Below are positions 24,301 through 33,465 of a stretch of DNA of 64,000 bases, piece by piece. Position numbers and translations under genes: made by a program. The notes under the pieces were generated by a model that was not told the origin of the DNA, searched no databases, and saw only the letters and a program-made list of their open reading frames with translations. Each line of letters begins with the position of its first letter. Within the stretch, counting starts at the first letter, position 1. Source of the DNA: Rapana venosa (lineage: Eukaryota; Mollusca; Gastropoda; Neogastropoda; Muricidae); contig CM054144.1 in NCBI GenBank assembly GCA_028751875.1, positions 20,528,407 to 20,592,406 on the forward strand, written 5' to 3'.

Positions 24301-25646
24301 ATTATGCTGGAACTCTCCACAAAAAAAGAATTCACCAACTATGAACCTGAAGAATTTTTTGCCAAGGAAGAGCAGTCCTTCACTATGCTGTTTTACATTG
24401 TTATTTCTCTTACCATTTCTGCTACAGCTGCCATTACGTTTACTGCTTCTGTCAAAATCATCATGGTCACTGTTGCTGTAATTGTGTGTGGTGTTCTTTG
24501 CAGCAGCAGTCTGACCGAAAGGGGTACATCTCCCGGCAGGACAGAAGGGCGGAACATCTGATGAAGAAAGTGACCAGGATGTTCAGCGCATGAGGCAGGG
24601 ATCGCAGAAAGCTCGTGCCAGGTCGTTCAGGTATGTTTCATCGGTGTGCATTGTTCGTGAATTAGATGTGTGGGTGTTTATAGTATGTGTTTTAGTCCCT
24701 GTGATGTTATGAGTTTTGTATTGTTGTTATAGATGGTGGGGGTTTGCTTTTTTTTATTTGTTTGTTTGCTTTTTTTCTGGTATGTCAGTAGTGCAAATCA
24801 TAATTATTCACTGTAAGTTGTCGAAATTGGCTCATAATAAAGACAGTAATAAACTGTTTTCATCAGCATTATAACAGCTCAGTTTTGGGTTGCCTTCCAC
24901 TTCCTAGCCTGTAATGAATTCATTTCAATCGCCTTCAGGGTTTTGTGACTTCTTGATTTTTGGCAATCCTTCTTTTGAAGGCTGTGGTGAAGGCCTCTAC
25001 TCCAGACTGGGTATGGCATGTCATGTAAAGTGGCATGTGTGATTGTCATCTATAAAGAGCTTTATAAGAAAGCATCCTTCTTCCTGAATCATACAGAACA
25101 GGCACTACTTGCGGAAGGGACCCAGCAGCAGTGCAGGGTCTGTTGTTGGTAGACTCAAAGTGGACAGTTATTGACTGCTGGTCTGCAGACTTGTAACTCT
25201 GGGAGTAGTATAGAGTATGCCTGGGTGTGGCTGTGTCAGCTGATAGCAGGATGAGTGGCATGTGAATAGCACGTGGGATATCACAGAAAGAGAAGACAGT
25301 TGATCACACACGAAAGGGGAGAAAATGGTACAAGGAAAGGGTTGACTGAAGTTTATTTGTATGTGTAATAAGAGCAGTGTGCATAAAAAAGTGTCATGCT
25401 CATTAGATTGACTGCAGCCATCAAAAGCAAGGCCAGAGTGTCATGCTCATTAGATTGACTGCAGCCATCAAAAGCAAGGCCATAGTTATCATGTGGATTT
25501 TTCTGGTTTGCAGAGAGAAAATGGCCTTCTTCACCACGGTCAACATTGGTGTGCCTGCTGTGCCGCGAGACACCACAGACATGGAGAAGGAGGAGCGAGC
25601 AGCTGACGACTTTTTTCAGGATGATCGCATTGGAGAGGAGGTCTGA
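1121..25646 (+). CDS. WWC1: WWC-family protein (KIBRA), 5'-partial, 18 visible exons
   Basis: KIBRA is a cytoplasmic scaffold of the Hippo pathway. In the known family it acts with Merlin and Salvador to activate LATS, and it also binds aPKC. Exons by eye: 1121-1246, 2562-2712, 3224-3388, 5451-5540, 6362-7465, 10553-10618, 11945-12031, 12450-12633, 13348-13633, 14121-14224, 15364-15467, 16083-16198, 17904-18155, 18968-19063, 19754-19922, 20471-20544, 24504-24630, 25514-25646 (TGA). Phases are continuous apart from apparent one-base losses in exons 2, 9 and 17. About 1145 residues are visible; human KIBRA is about 1113 in total. Diagnostic segments include ASQTDL, STLSMSSGSSLGSLGS, SAAVSDESVAGDSGV, RRSQTFSP, LNRSDSDSS, VRTSFDLELDLQA and a final GEEV. 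The WW domains would be upstream of the window. The family assignment is firm. Which vertebrate paralogue (WWC1/2/3) it is closest to is not decidable, and many invertebrates have only one. Confidence 0.96.
1893..2183 (+). repeat. SINE family A (tRNA head, CORE-like body), copy 1
   Basis: A complete copy flanked by the 11-bp direct repeat 'tataaacaaat' (1882-1892 and 2184-2194), a clear target-site duplication. The head has a pol III A box around 'tggtcgagtggtttaggcgg' and a B box 'ggttcgatccccgc', like tRNA-Ser/Leu. The middle, 'gtgtccttgggaaagacact' through 'caagtgggtacc', resembles the MIR/CORE-SINE central domain. The 3' end has short TACTA units. It sits in a KIBRA intron. Confidence 0.9.
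5065..5296 (-). repeat. SINE family D copy, head missing
   Basis: It shares long blocks with 15493-15838 and 23357-23586, such as 'gataatggaataagcact', 'catccagtccc' and 'caagatgttctgcatg'. It is truncated at the right, before the tRNA-like head. It lies in a KIBRA intron about 150 bp upstream of exon 5451-5540. Confidence 0.85.
6163..6182. repeat. Poly-G run (20 G)
   Basis: An uninterrupted run of G lies about 180 bp upstream of the acceptor of the long Ser-rich KIBRA exon. It is one of several comparable runs in the window and a potential quadruplex or polymerase-slippage site. Confidence 0.95.
6362..7465 (+). other. KIBRA long Ser/Pro-rich exon
   Basis: This 1104-bp exon starts with the third base of a codon and ends in phase 2. 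It opens with the conserved STLSMSSGSSLGSLGS and ASSRGSLNSLST motifs and closes with SAAVSDESVAGDSGV, both diagnostic of WWC proteins. The middle is low-complexity Gly (6680-6730), Ser and Pro. It holds two PPxY motifs: PPSY at 6834-6845 and PPPY at 7095-7106. Several SP sites (for example SSPPVSPYG and NPPLSPISE) are candidate mitotic-kinase or CDK sites by analogy with the human linker. A 147-codon antisense frame here is a shadow of this exon. Confidence 0.95.
7466..10552. other. KIBRA intron with repeats and T/G homopolymers
   Basis: This 3.1-kb intron has no coding content. It holds family D fragments at about 7980-8090 and 8450-8690, three compound T-run/G-run tracts (9189-9217, 9295-9325, 9641-9665) and a family C SINE at about 10003-10360. 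The donor is at 7466 and the acceptor AG at 10551-10552. Confidence 0.8.
10003..10360 (+). repeat. SINE family C, diverged copy
   Basis: The tRNA-like head 'gaccagtggtctagacgtaa' is followed by blocks shared with 59378-59790: 'gtccctggcaaaattct', 'agggaaacaaata'-like sequence, and a 3' segment resembling 'aaatttcacacagagaaatctg'. It lies in the intron before exon 10553-10618. Confidence 0.75.
10553..13633 (+). other. KIBRA C2-domain exons
   Basis: Exons 10553-10618, 11945-12031, 12450-12633 and 13348-13633 encode the C2 domain. It begins at LETAQIQVKLKYEGLDKQL and continues with the core strands GIEQARNLAALPFP, SKVCIKVAVVPS, FAVMLPEHRLYTNTLQLNVW and QVSLADF. It aligns with human KIBRA ETAQVQIGLRYN through ISLADL, a domain known to bind phosphoinositides. 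After WYNVLSF the last exon becomes a Pro/Ser linker. Its original frame hits TGA at 13513-13515, and the frame that joins the next exon is the one reading TATSSSSLQSLP. The 286-bp length becomes a multiple of three if two bases are missing. Confidence 0.92.
11085..11430 (-). repeat. SINE family D copy
   Basis: A near full-length diverged copy. It has 'gtagccgcattccaacttt' at the left, the middle block around 'caagatgttctg' and 'cctcagtttaaag', then 'ggagttggtactgatgttaa'. The minus-strand tRNA-like head is at the right end ('cttgaacccaagccatcaga'). Confidence 0.85.
14330..14765 (+). repeat. SINE family C remnant split by a family A insertion
   Basis: The left part (about 14330-14403) and right part (about 14689-14765) together match the 3' half of family C as seen at 59640-59770, with the family A SINE inserted between them. 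This gives a relative age: C before A. Confidence 0.75.
14404..14688 (+). repeat. SINE family A, copy 2
   Basis: A full-length copy close in sequence to 1893-2183, with the same A box, a B box lacking one C ('ggttcgatcccgct'), the CORE-like centre and an 'agaacatactact' end. An imperfect flanking repeat (ctactcTtgtgacGa / ctactcCtgtgacAa) is consistent with an aged target-site duplication. Confidence 0.88.
14871..15170 (+). repeat. SINE family B (tRNA-like plus 5S-rRNA-like), copy 1
   Basis: The element begins with a tRNA-like A box ('gatagctcagtggtcggagc'). From about 14912 it continues with a segment that matches the 5S rRNA internal promoter region: 'aagttaagcagcgtcgagcg', then 'tggttaccagttggatggg', then 'tgac'. 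The body includes 'cagctgtaaatgggtacctg', like the end of a CORE domain. The tail is 'cctttacttc' followed by T. It is not a functional 5S or tRNA gene, since neither fold is complete. Confidence 0.88.
15493..15838 (-). repeat. SINE family D, near full-length
   Basis: On the minus strand the element starts at the right with a tRNA-like head ('gtagcctggtggttagagtg', then 'cgtgatctgctgacccaggt'). It continues through 'ttgacatcagtgctaactcc' and ends at the left with the block shared by all copies ('ggataatggaataagcact'). It begins only about 25 bp beyond the donor of KIBRA exon 15364-15467. Confidence 0.88.
16635..17747. mobile_element. piggyBac-type DNA transposon, non-autonomous or decayed
   Basis: TTAA at 16635-16638 and 17744-17747 bracket a 1105-bp element whose ends are perfect 12-bp inverted repeats: CCCTAGTAGCGC at 16639-16650 and GCGCTACTAGGG at 17732-17743. 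A TTAA target and a CCC-starting terminal repeat are the hallmark of piggyBac. The interior is much richer in CpG than the flanking intron. Near the right end it carries two copies of the palindrome CGGAATATTCCG (near 17680 and 17714). A minus-strand frame at 17031-17336 encodes VVESNRYAAEYFASH, which resembles the E-TNRYA segment of piggyBac transposases; no full transposase is present. The element lies in the KIBRA intron between exons 16083-16198 and 17904-18155. Confidence 0.88.
17031..17336 (-). pseudogene. Possible piggyBac transposase fragment
   Basis: A 101-codon open frame inside the piggyBac-type element. The segment FEITVVESNRYAAEYFASH resembles the early conserved block of piggyBac-family transposases, where an ETNRYA-like string follows the start of the catalytic region. 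The DDD catalytic motifs are not visible, so at most an N-terminal remnant survives. The resemblance is short and from memory. Confidence 0.4.
18371..18441. repeat. C run and CT microsatellite in KIBRA intron
   Basis: About 14 C residues are followed by (CT)n. The intron 18156-18967 is otherwise T/G-rich and has no other coding content. Confidence 0.8.
18508..18620. repeat. LINE/SINE-type 3' tail with 'tatagcgct' motif
   Basis: A (TAA)n run is followed by 'atggaagttatatagcgcta', the reverse of the 'gcgctatataaattcca' (TTA)n tail seen near 63870. Such tails are typical of CR1/L2-like elements and the SINEs that use them. Confidence 0.55.
21545..21900. repeat. Dispersed repeat F, copy 1
   Basis: It shares the block 'ggccatatcagggctgtcac' and a similar order of flanking sequence with 47580-47860 ('ggccgtatcagggctgtctc'). 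No tRNA-like head or open frame was seen and the class is unknown. Confidence 0.55.
23357..23586 (-). repeat. SINE family D copy, head missing
   Basis: Nearly identical in order to 5065-5296, ending at 'catccgaaggacttttg', where GT repeats take over. It is truncated before the tRNA-like head. Confidence 0.85.
25391..25482 (+). repeat. 47-bp tandem duplication upstream of last KIBRA exon
   Basis: Two nearly perfect units start at 25391 and 25438 ('gtgtcatgctcattagattg' in each). The second ends about 30 bp before the acceptor AG at 25512-25513, so it overlaps the usual branch-point zone. Confidence 0.95.
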
Positions 25647-26034
25647 ATGGAACTGGCAGATTTTGCTTTTTGAGGCTTTTTGGCTACTGGTGAAAGTGAG
25701 GTAGCTCACAAAGTAATGTGGAGAAGGAGACCACAGACGATCAATCGAATTCATACTGCCACAACAGATGACAGAGAATTCTGACAAGAATCGGATTACA
25801 GCAGTCTGCTGAAAGCAATGTTGCATTGAGAATATGAGAGACATGTGACTACACCAGAAAGATCAAGCCTGAGTGTGTGAGATCACCACGTCAGGCGTTC
25901 TGTTATCTTTAGTCAAAAAGCCCACGTCATTGCAGATGTTAGCAATGAAGGTATGCTTGAGAAAATTTCAACCCCTCTCCTATCCCCAAAACAACTCCCC
26001 ACCCCCCACCCCAACTGTTATATTTTATCAGAAA

Positions 26035-26489
26035 AATAAAGAAGGCATTGTTGGTTGTCAGTGCTGCGTAAGTGTATCATCATACCCGGTTACGCCAGCT
26101 GTTTGGTTTTGGACATAGGCAGAACCAAACCATCACAGCAGGTTTGTGTGGCATTGGGGCAAATGTCCGCTGTATTGTGAGGAGGAGCCCGTGTGGACAT
26201 TTTGAAAAATACCATTCTGATCAAAATCTTTCGAAAAGAAAAACGTGTGAGCGATTTTAACAGCAGCTTACACTTGCATTCAGCTTTTGGAATACTTAGA
26301 ACATTACTAGGTACAGAGAAATTGAGAGTGGGAGAAAGAGCGTATGCTTGCTGGTGGAAGAGATGACATGTAAGAGGAAAAGAGCACAAGTGAGATGAGA
26401 GTCCAGTTTTAATCATTGTCCAATCACTTGTAAATACACAAGAGTTCAAGTTTTTGTGTTAAATTATGTACATGTGGAAAAAAAATAAA
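26035..26489 (+). promoter_or_regulatory. Candidate polyadenylation signals for KIBRA
   Basis: AATAAA hexamers lie at 26035-26040 and 26484-26489, about 390 and 840 bases after the stop. A further hexamer at 30569-30574 would imply a 4.9-kb 3'UTR. Sequence alone does not show which is used. Confidence 0.35.
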
Positions 26490-29400
26490 CAAAACAAATG
26501 TCTTGAGATGCTGCATATACTTTACTAACAATCTTATTATTTATAGATTTGTGTTGTACATTGGGTTATTTTGTATTGTTTGGTGAGCGGTCTTGTCTAG
26601 AGCAACTTGTGCACACAGCTAGAATCGATGACAATTGTGTGTTTCATCTGACGGTGAAAGAGACCCCAAGCGATGTCATGACCAAAGCAAACTGTAGCTG
26701 CCTGCTATAGCCGGCTACTGAGCAGACTCCATCTGCTGTTGTATTTGTTCAAGCCAAAGATCATCTTGCAAGTGGTGACGTTTGACATGGAGAAACGGTG
26801 TATCAGCTGATGTGGAAATTGTTTGCTGAGAGACAACGACATTGAAAAAAAGGAAAGAAAACTCTTTGACAGTGCATGTAACATTTCAGTGATTGTGTGC
26901 CCTGAAGTGTGCGTAAAACTTAGTGGGGAAAAAAAAAGTGATGTGTATCATTTGTACGATTCCTAATGGGGCAGGTGTGTTTCACAAGGTGTAAGACATT
27001 GCACCGTACTTGTCACTGAGTCAGTCAACGGAGCAGTGCATTTGTAAGCGAGTTTGATGGTGTATCCCCAACAGTCTTACTAATTGTGTGTGACCCTGCT
27101 ATATTCAAGCATTGCAATATCAAACCTGTGTTCTTGACTTTGGTTGCAGTTTGATCAGGTATCAGAAAAGGATGCCTGGTTTGCATTTGTCATATTTCTG
27201 TTGATGTATGAAAGGAAAGAGTTGACATATAGCCTGCAATATATTACTGGTACACTCCTGGTTTTTTTGTACTTGATATTCTTGGTTTGAAATACATAAT
27301 GTATCTATGTGTAGCGTCTGTACTTGTTTGGTTGGTGTGTAGTTTGCAGTACATGTGGTTGTCAGTTTTGTTTTGTCACGAGTTTGTAGCTGTGTGTGTG
27401 TTTGGCCAGAACTATAAACATATATAATAATGTATTTGTTTTCCATGAAAGCTGGTGATTTTGTGTGCTCTATTGTGGTAGCAGCGGTGGTGGTATGTGA
27501 GCAAGAAGAGTGGGAGAGAGAGAGAAAGAGAGAAATGGGCACCAGTGATTCCTAAACATTCTGTATGAGAAGCAAAACATCACGAAATTGTACATACCAG
27601 TGTGGCTGCTGTATCTGTGTGAGACACCAGGTCTTTTCATTACCAAAATCTGAGCCTCGCTTCGACGACGAGTCTCAGAAATTTTGTGCGTGTGATAAAC
27701 CTGAAAAATGGATGTTGTTGGTCATCATATTTATTTCATATCAAGGCAGTACGTATATCATACTCATACTGTACAGACTTTTGTGTTGATTTTCATATCA
27801 CAGAGATGATGTTTACTCGCATGGTGCGTATGAGAGGGTTTGGGTTGCGAGATAGTGGCATTGAAATGATCAATATACTCATTGTGTGTGATGATTTTGT
27901 TGTATGGGCATATTTTGTCATGAGAAGAACAAAATTAGTTGTTATTCCAGCTTGTGAGGAGAGTAGTCTGCCAATTTGTTGCTTGACGTTGCAATGGAAC
28001 TTAGGTTAGCATATCATTAACTGCTCTTTCCAAGTTTGTGTCAAGTTTGTATTTTGTGGCTAACCTCGAACTGTGTATGTGTGCGTGTGTGTATTGAGGA
28101 TTGGCGTGTTGTTATTAAAAAAAAAAAGTAGTAGTGCATTGGTATGATACTGATTGTTATTATTGGACCTATGCAGCATTGGACTGTTTTGTTGGTCTGT
28201 TCAAGTAGTTTCATTCCCATTGCAAAGCTGAAGGAGCCTTCATAATGACTATACGCTACTCACACTGTACATACTGTTCATTGTCATCATGTTGGGTTTC
28301 ATGAAAGATTGGCAGAGAAGCGTTTGAATGAGGACAGGAGAGAAAAGAAACTGCATTTAAAACCAAATATGGCAGTTTGTTGAGCACAGTGAACTTCACT
28401 AGAAATTCTTCACTGTTACATTGTAACATAAAAACATGCCATGTACCATACGAAAAACGTTCTCATTCAGTACCTGTCTTGTTCTCCCTATTCTCTCTGT
28501 CTCTCTCTCAGTGTTTTGTTTCTGTAATTGTATTTAACATACCTGTTTCAAGTTTTGTGTCATTCAAAAATCCACAGCCCATCTTTGTCAGTAGAGGACT
28601 GTTTCTTTCTTTCTTTTCTTTTTTTTTTGGGGGGGTGTTTGGTCTTGGAATCAAAACAGTTACTTGGTGGTTGGGGAGGGTGCTGAGAAGAGGGATGGGA
28701 GAGGAATGATAGGACGATAAAAATTGTCAAGAGGGTACAGCCTTCTTTGGCTTGTGTTTGTGCACAAGTTTTTGTTTTGTTTTTTTAAAAGAAGACATGT
28801 ATTTAGGGGGAAAAAATCATTACAAAGTCAGTTACTTAGATACGCACTGTGTTGTCAAGTCTGCATAGCTGTCTATGAATGGCTTCAGATTTTTTTTTGC
28901 TTGTTTTGTCAATTGTTTTAGGCTTGTCTATTGATTTAAAAAATTAAAACTTGATGTATTTAGCGTCCTACTTATTTATTTAGTATTTCATTTTGAACTA
29001 CAACCAGTACCGGCTGACTTTAAGAAATTTCAGTCTGTTTGCATTTCTTTGTATTTTTGGTGTGTTTGGGTTTTTTTTTCTAATTTTATCTTATGAGTAA
29101 AGGACTGTAGTTCTTGTATCATTTCTTTGAAGTTGTTTTTACTTAACAACCTGGGGTAAGTGCCCGTAACCACCAAATTATACTTTGTGTGAATGTGCTC
29201 ATACATATATACATACAAACATACATACAAACGTACAAACACACACACACATGTACACCTGATACAAACATACATACAAACATACAAACACACACACACA
29301 TGTACACCTGAAACAAAGTTGTTTTTTTAGTGTAACATACATTTCCGAATTCTGCAAAAATGTTATGGTTAGTCATATTGTAACCCTGTTGCTGTTAAAC

Positions 29401-32288
29401 AAAAAAAAATTCTCCATGTGTCTAACTACACTGGATCATCGAACAATACTGTTATGACTTTTGAGTAGGAAGAAATTTGTAAATGCCTTCATGACAAAAT
29501 GTTTCAGAGTGAACCTCTGAATTTTCTTAGCCATATTTATATAAACAAGAATATGTCTATCATGTCTCAGTATTTCATCTGTATGGACTTTTTTTTTTCC
29601 TGTTACTAGCCGTTGGTTAGAAGTAAATGTTAGAGACTGTGTAGTTTGAGAAACAAGGTGAAGACAAAAAAATCAAAATGCACATGTGATATTCCATGCA
29701 AATGACGTAGACTAGTAACAGTATGGATTTGTTGTCAGGGCTTTAAGGAGATGGTGGGTGGTGTCGTCATTGTGTTTGGTTGCCTGGTGGATGTTTGGTC
29801 TGTGGATTTGAGGATGGGTGGAAGGCATTCTGGACTTTGAGAGTCATGGAAGCCTGAACTGTCTTTTCTGTCTTTGTTTTTGTTTTAGCCATGCATTCTT
29901 GTCTGAAAGTGTTATGAAAATCTGTACCTTTTTGGGTTGGTTTTTTTTATTTGTAGAAAGTTAAGCATAAGAGGGGGGTGGGGGGAGATAACCATACAGA
30001 TGGAGGCATTAATGACTTTTGTCAAAGTTTGTATCAAATATTAAACTTTTATTCCCATACTTCTGTTCTAAAGTAGATTGGAAACTGAATGAATTGGAGA
30101 AGCGACTTTAGGGAAAATGGATTCAGAGTCACTTTGCTTAATTTCGGACTGTGTTTCCTAACTTGATATATCCTTTCCAGCTAGTCATGTGAGCTGAAAA
30201 GTCCCTGAAGCACGATACCTTTTTCCTAAGACATCAGGAAATAAAGGCGTTTTCAGATTAAGAAACCCAAGGGCAAATCCAAAGAGAAAGACATTAAAAA
30301 AAACATGACAGAGAATCGTGAACAGAAAAGTTAACATTTCATTCACTGACTCTGCTGCTTCTGTAAAACGTTTTGCAGATGCCCACAACGTGCTAATTGC
30401 CAGAATTACTCTTTTTTTATGTTGATGTGATTTTTATTTTATTTTTAAGATTTCTCTCACTATTTTCAGTTTCTTTTGTGATTTAAAACTTCAGATGTTT
30501 CATTTCACTTTTTCATGATTTTTTTTTCTCTATGCTGTGTCATACATTATACACAAATGATATGTTTCAATAAATTCATAAGAAACAAAGAAATGTTAAA
30601 ACAATAATTTGTTTCTCTATTTGGGGTTTTTTCCTACAATATGCAAAAATAACACAAGACTTAGTGGCAAAAAGGATGTCTTAAAAAAAAAGAAACTAAA
30701 GTCACTTTTTAAATGCGGTGTTGAATAAAGCTGTAAAAAGGGAGAAGACTAAGGGATTGTGGAAAATGGTACTTGGTAGAATCAAATTGGTGGAAATTCT
30801 CTCACGTCTCCAAACTGCCAGTGAAGGTGTTTTGTAACTAGTGCTTTTTTTTTCCTTCTCTTGTTTGAAAACTGACATATATACTCAGGTCAAGATGTGA
30901 ATGCACTGTGTTTAAATTAAATGTAACATTTATATATTTTGCATAAAATAAAAATGTGAAGTTTACCTCTGATGTGATTTGTTGAAATGTGTGTGTGTGT
31001 GTTTGTGTGCTTTGATACAAACTGTATTCAATGCCACTTATTGAAGTGGATGTTTGTGTAAATGTGTGTGCTTTGACAGAAATCGGTATGCACAACAGTA
31101 CACAGGATAAAAATGCTTGCAATACATACAACAAAACAGGAATTCACAATGCACATAGTGATACAAGACAGCAGAAAGGTCAGGAGACATAACAACAACA
31201 CAAGAGAGCAATGAATTCACAATATATTAAAAACATAGCACAGAACTTGTAATATGCTCAACAACATCATACAATATAAAAGTCACATTATACATAACAA
31301 CATCCACAATAATACAAGAGAGCAAAGGGGTCAGTGTATTCCCCACAGAAGACCTCACAATCTCTTTTTCAACACTCTGATCCAGACAAATTTAGATAAG
31401 ACTTGTATATTATTCTTATTTTTGCACAATTTGCAACAAATGTCATGAAAAAGTAGATTCTTCTTTAGGAGAAAGTAAAATAAGGGCCAGACCAAAACAA
31501 AGTTTGAGACTCGTCCTGCTGCTCCGTGAATACAGCAAAAGAAACACTAGTTGCTCAGCTGTTAAACCCTTCCTTACTTAGGAGCGCCAACAGAAAGTCT
31601 GTTGTTCACCACCTCAGATTAAGAATGTATGAGAAGGGCAGAGTTGTGTCTTGGATCCAGACCTTGATACAGAGCTGACAAGGGGAAAGATACCGTCACA
31701 ATCTCTGCATGGAATTTCAGTTCTGTATAAGATTATTGCACACAGCAAAACAAACTTGACAAATGAAAGACAAAGAATATCAAATTCACAAATAAATATT
31801 CCTGAAAAGGAATTCAGAAAAACACCATCACAACAAAACAGCAAAAATTCAACACGGTGCACATTAATCAGCAAAGTCTTTGTGGAAAAAAATAGTGCTG
31901 CCTTCCATATCAAGGACTGGACGGATATTGAAACAAAAACACTGCATTAGAACTGCTTCATGTTCTCATTCTGAACTACTAATAATTCTTCGGACAGCAC
32001 TATTTCACCTGGTTTAAAACAAAACAAAAAAGATGCAACTGCACTGAGATCTGTCAATTGTATACAGGTATAAAAGTAATAATATATCAAAATGGGAATT
32101 ATCAGCTCCCCCAGTCATCCACTTCCATGATACCATAAAATGAATACAAAATAAACACACAATGTCAGACACGTTGAGTTAGTCATGGGCAGCAGCATAT
32201 TATTACCGAAGAGCTGAACAAGTTATGTTTGGTTGCCTATTTCTTCCTCAATATTTCCTCTTTCATTGCACTTTTACTCCTATGAAAA

Positions 32289-32290
<2 letters not shown>

Positions 32291-32348
<58 letters not shown>
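32291..32348. repeat. (CT)n microsatellite
   Basis: About 29 uninterrupted CT units. Confidence 0.97.
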
Positions 32349-32351
<3 letters not shown>

Positions 32352-32382
32352 TGGTATATAACACAAAATGTGGATACACATC

Positions 32383-32470
32383 AGTTCAGGTTTGATTGAA
32401 AATACTGCCAAAGACAAACAATTTCACAGTTCAGGTTTGATTGAAAATACTGCCAAAGACAACATTACAA
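32383..32470. repeat. About 45-bp tandem duplication
   Basis: The block 'cagttcaggtttgattgaaa' occurs twice with the same following sequence ('atactgccaaagaca'), starting near 32382 and 32427. Confidence 0.9.
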
Positions 32471-33465
32471 TTTCACACGCACACACACATGTGTAAAGTC
32501 ATTAAATCAAAGAAGGAACACACACGCAATACAAAGACACAGTTTAAGATTTCTAAAAATGTGTCCAAACTTGATTTCCTCTCCGACCCTCTCCATTTCC
32601 AAAAGAAATCAAAGTTGAAGGTTCTTTTCTTAACTCAGGTAAAATGCAAGTATAAACAGAATTTTTAGGTGTTCAATTCAAGCATCAAGAAGACAGCATT
32701 TGTCACCTAAGTTTTAAAAAAACAACATAGCTGTCCTGAAAATTAATACTCTTGCAAATTCCTTGCATTTAAATTTGAAATCACATAATTTCCAAGATTT
32801 TGAAATGAACAACAACTTGTAACAAAAACTTTGTTCAAACAAATCTAGTTAGTGAAGGATCTTTAAAAATAAATAAATAAAAAAGGAAGTTGATAACAAA
32901 CGCTGTTTTGTTCATGTTCAAAAGGAAGGAAAAGAAAGGATTTAATTGTCAGATGACAGCAGATGCTCAGAACATGCAACTGAAACGCTGTCACCTGCCA
33001 TTTCTCCAATAATTTATCTAAAGTGTTTTTTCTATCGCTCTGCAAGGCTGACACCAGCACACTGCAGAAATCAGATCAGTGAGAAAATGAAAAAACAACC
33101 CAGGTGTTTTTGCTTTGCAAGTCATAAAAAGCAAAAATCTTCAGGCAGTGGTGGGCAAAAAAAGGCTTATGGTTTAATCCATGAAGGTGACCCTTGAAAG
33201 ACTAATGAAGTGAGGAAAACACGCTTCAATACAATGGATACCCAGCATTTATGCACAAAAAGGTGGAATGTGTGAGATAGTCTCGGTCATTCAGTTTCAC
33301 AACACACACACACACAGAGGCAAAAAAACAGAATATATGTGTATATATAGAGATATTCATAAAATTATTCATTCACATTTATAAATCATATATAGTTATA
33401 AAACAATATTATGCTTGATAGATGAAAAACCAAAACACCCAAGCAACTTTTGATTTTCTGATTCG

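Larger units (their letters stand above)
20545..24503. other. Large KIBRA intron
   Basis: This 4-kb intron has no supported exon. It contains CT-rich sequence (20825-20880), dispersed repeat F (21545-21900), a C run near 22850-22864, a family D SINE (23357-23586), GT-rich sequence after it, and a (GTAG)n patch near 23816-23834. A 151-codon frame at 24106-24561 overlaps exon 24504-24630 but shows no independent protein-like features. Confidence 0.75.
14121..25646 (+). other. KIBRA C-terminal exons: acidic region, aPKC motif, PDZ ligand
   Basis: Exons 14121-14224 and 15364-15467 encode VHQLLEASSAKLRKAS and a Ser/Thr-rich segment. Exon 16083-16198 encodes a run of Glu matching the acidic stretch of human KIBRA. 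Exon 17904-18155 gives AETNTE and RRSQTFSP. Exon 18968-19063 gives LNRSDSDSS and FQRNTLERKSLRWKK, equivalent to the known aPKC-binding/inhibitory motif. Exon 19754-19922 gives VRTSFDLELDLQA and a coiled coil that runs through 20471-20544 and 24504-24630. The last exon ends GEEV, comparable to the human ADDV PDZ ligand. The donor at 18156 is a weak GTCTGG. The acceptor of exon 24504 sits in CAGCAGCAG, so its start may move by 3 or 6 bases. Confidence 0.92.
25647..33465. other. KIBRA 3'UTR and convergent intergenic region
   Basis: No convincing gene is seen. Sequence after the TGA is T/G-rich and could be a long 3'UTR. AATAAA signals on + occur at 26035-26040, 26484-26489 and 30569-30574. Simple repeats include CA-rich sequence at about 29200-29310 (two partial copies of the same CA block) and a 58-bp CT run at 32291-32348. 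There is a tandem duplication near 32383-32470. The facing DHHC gene ends at 33466. Confidence 0.6.

Noticed and set aside
24106..24561. 151-codon frame overlapping a KIBRA exon
   Set aside because: It has no family resemblance upstream of the exon, and the exon itself is read in another frame from an acceptor at 24503.
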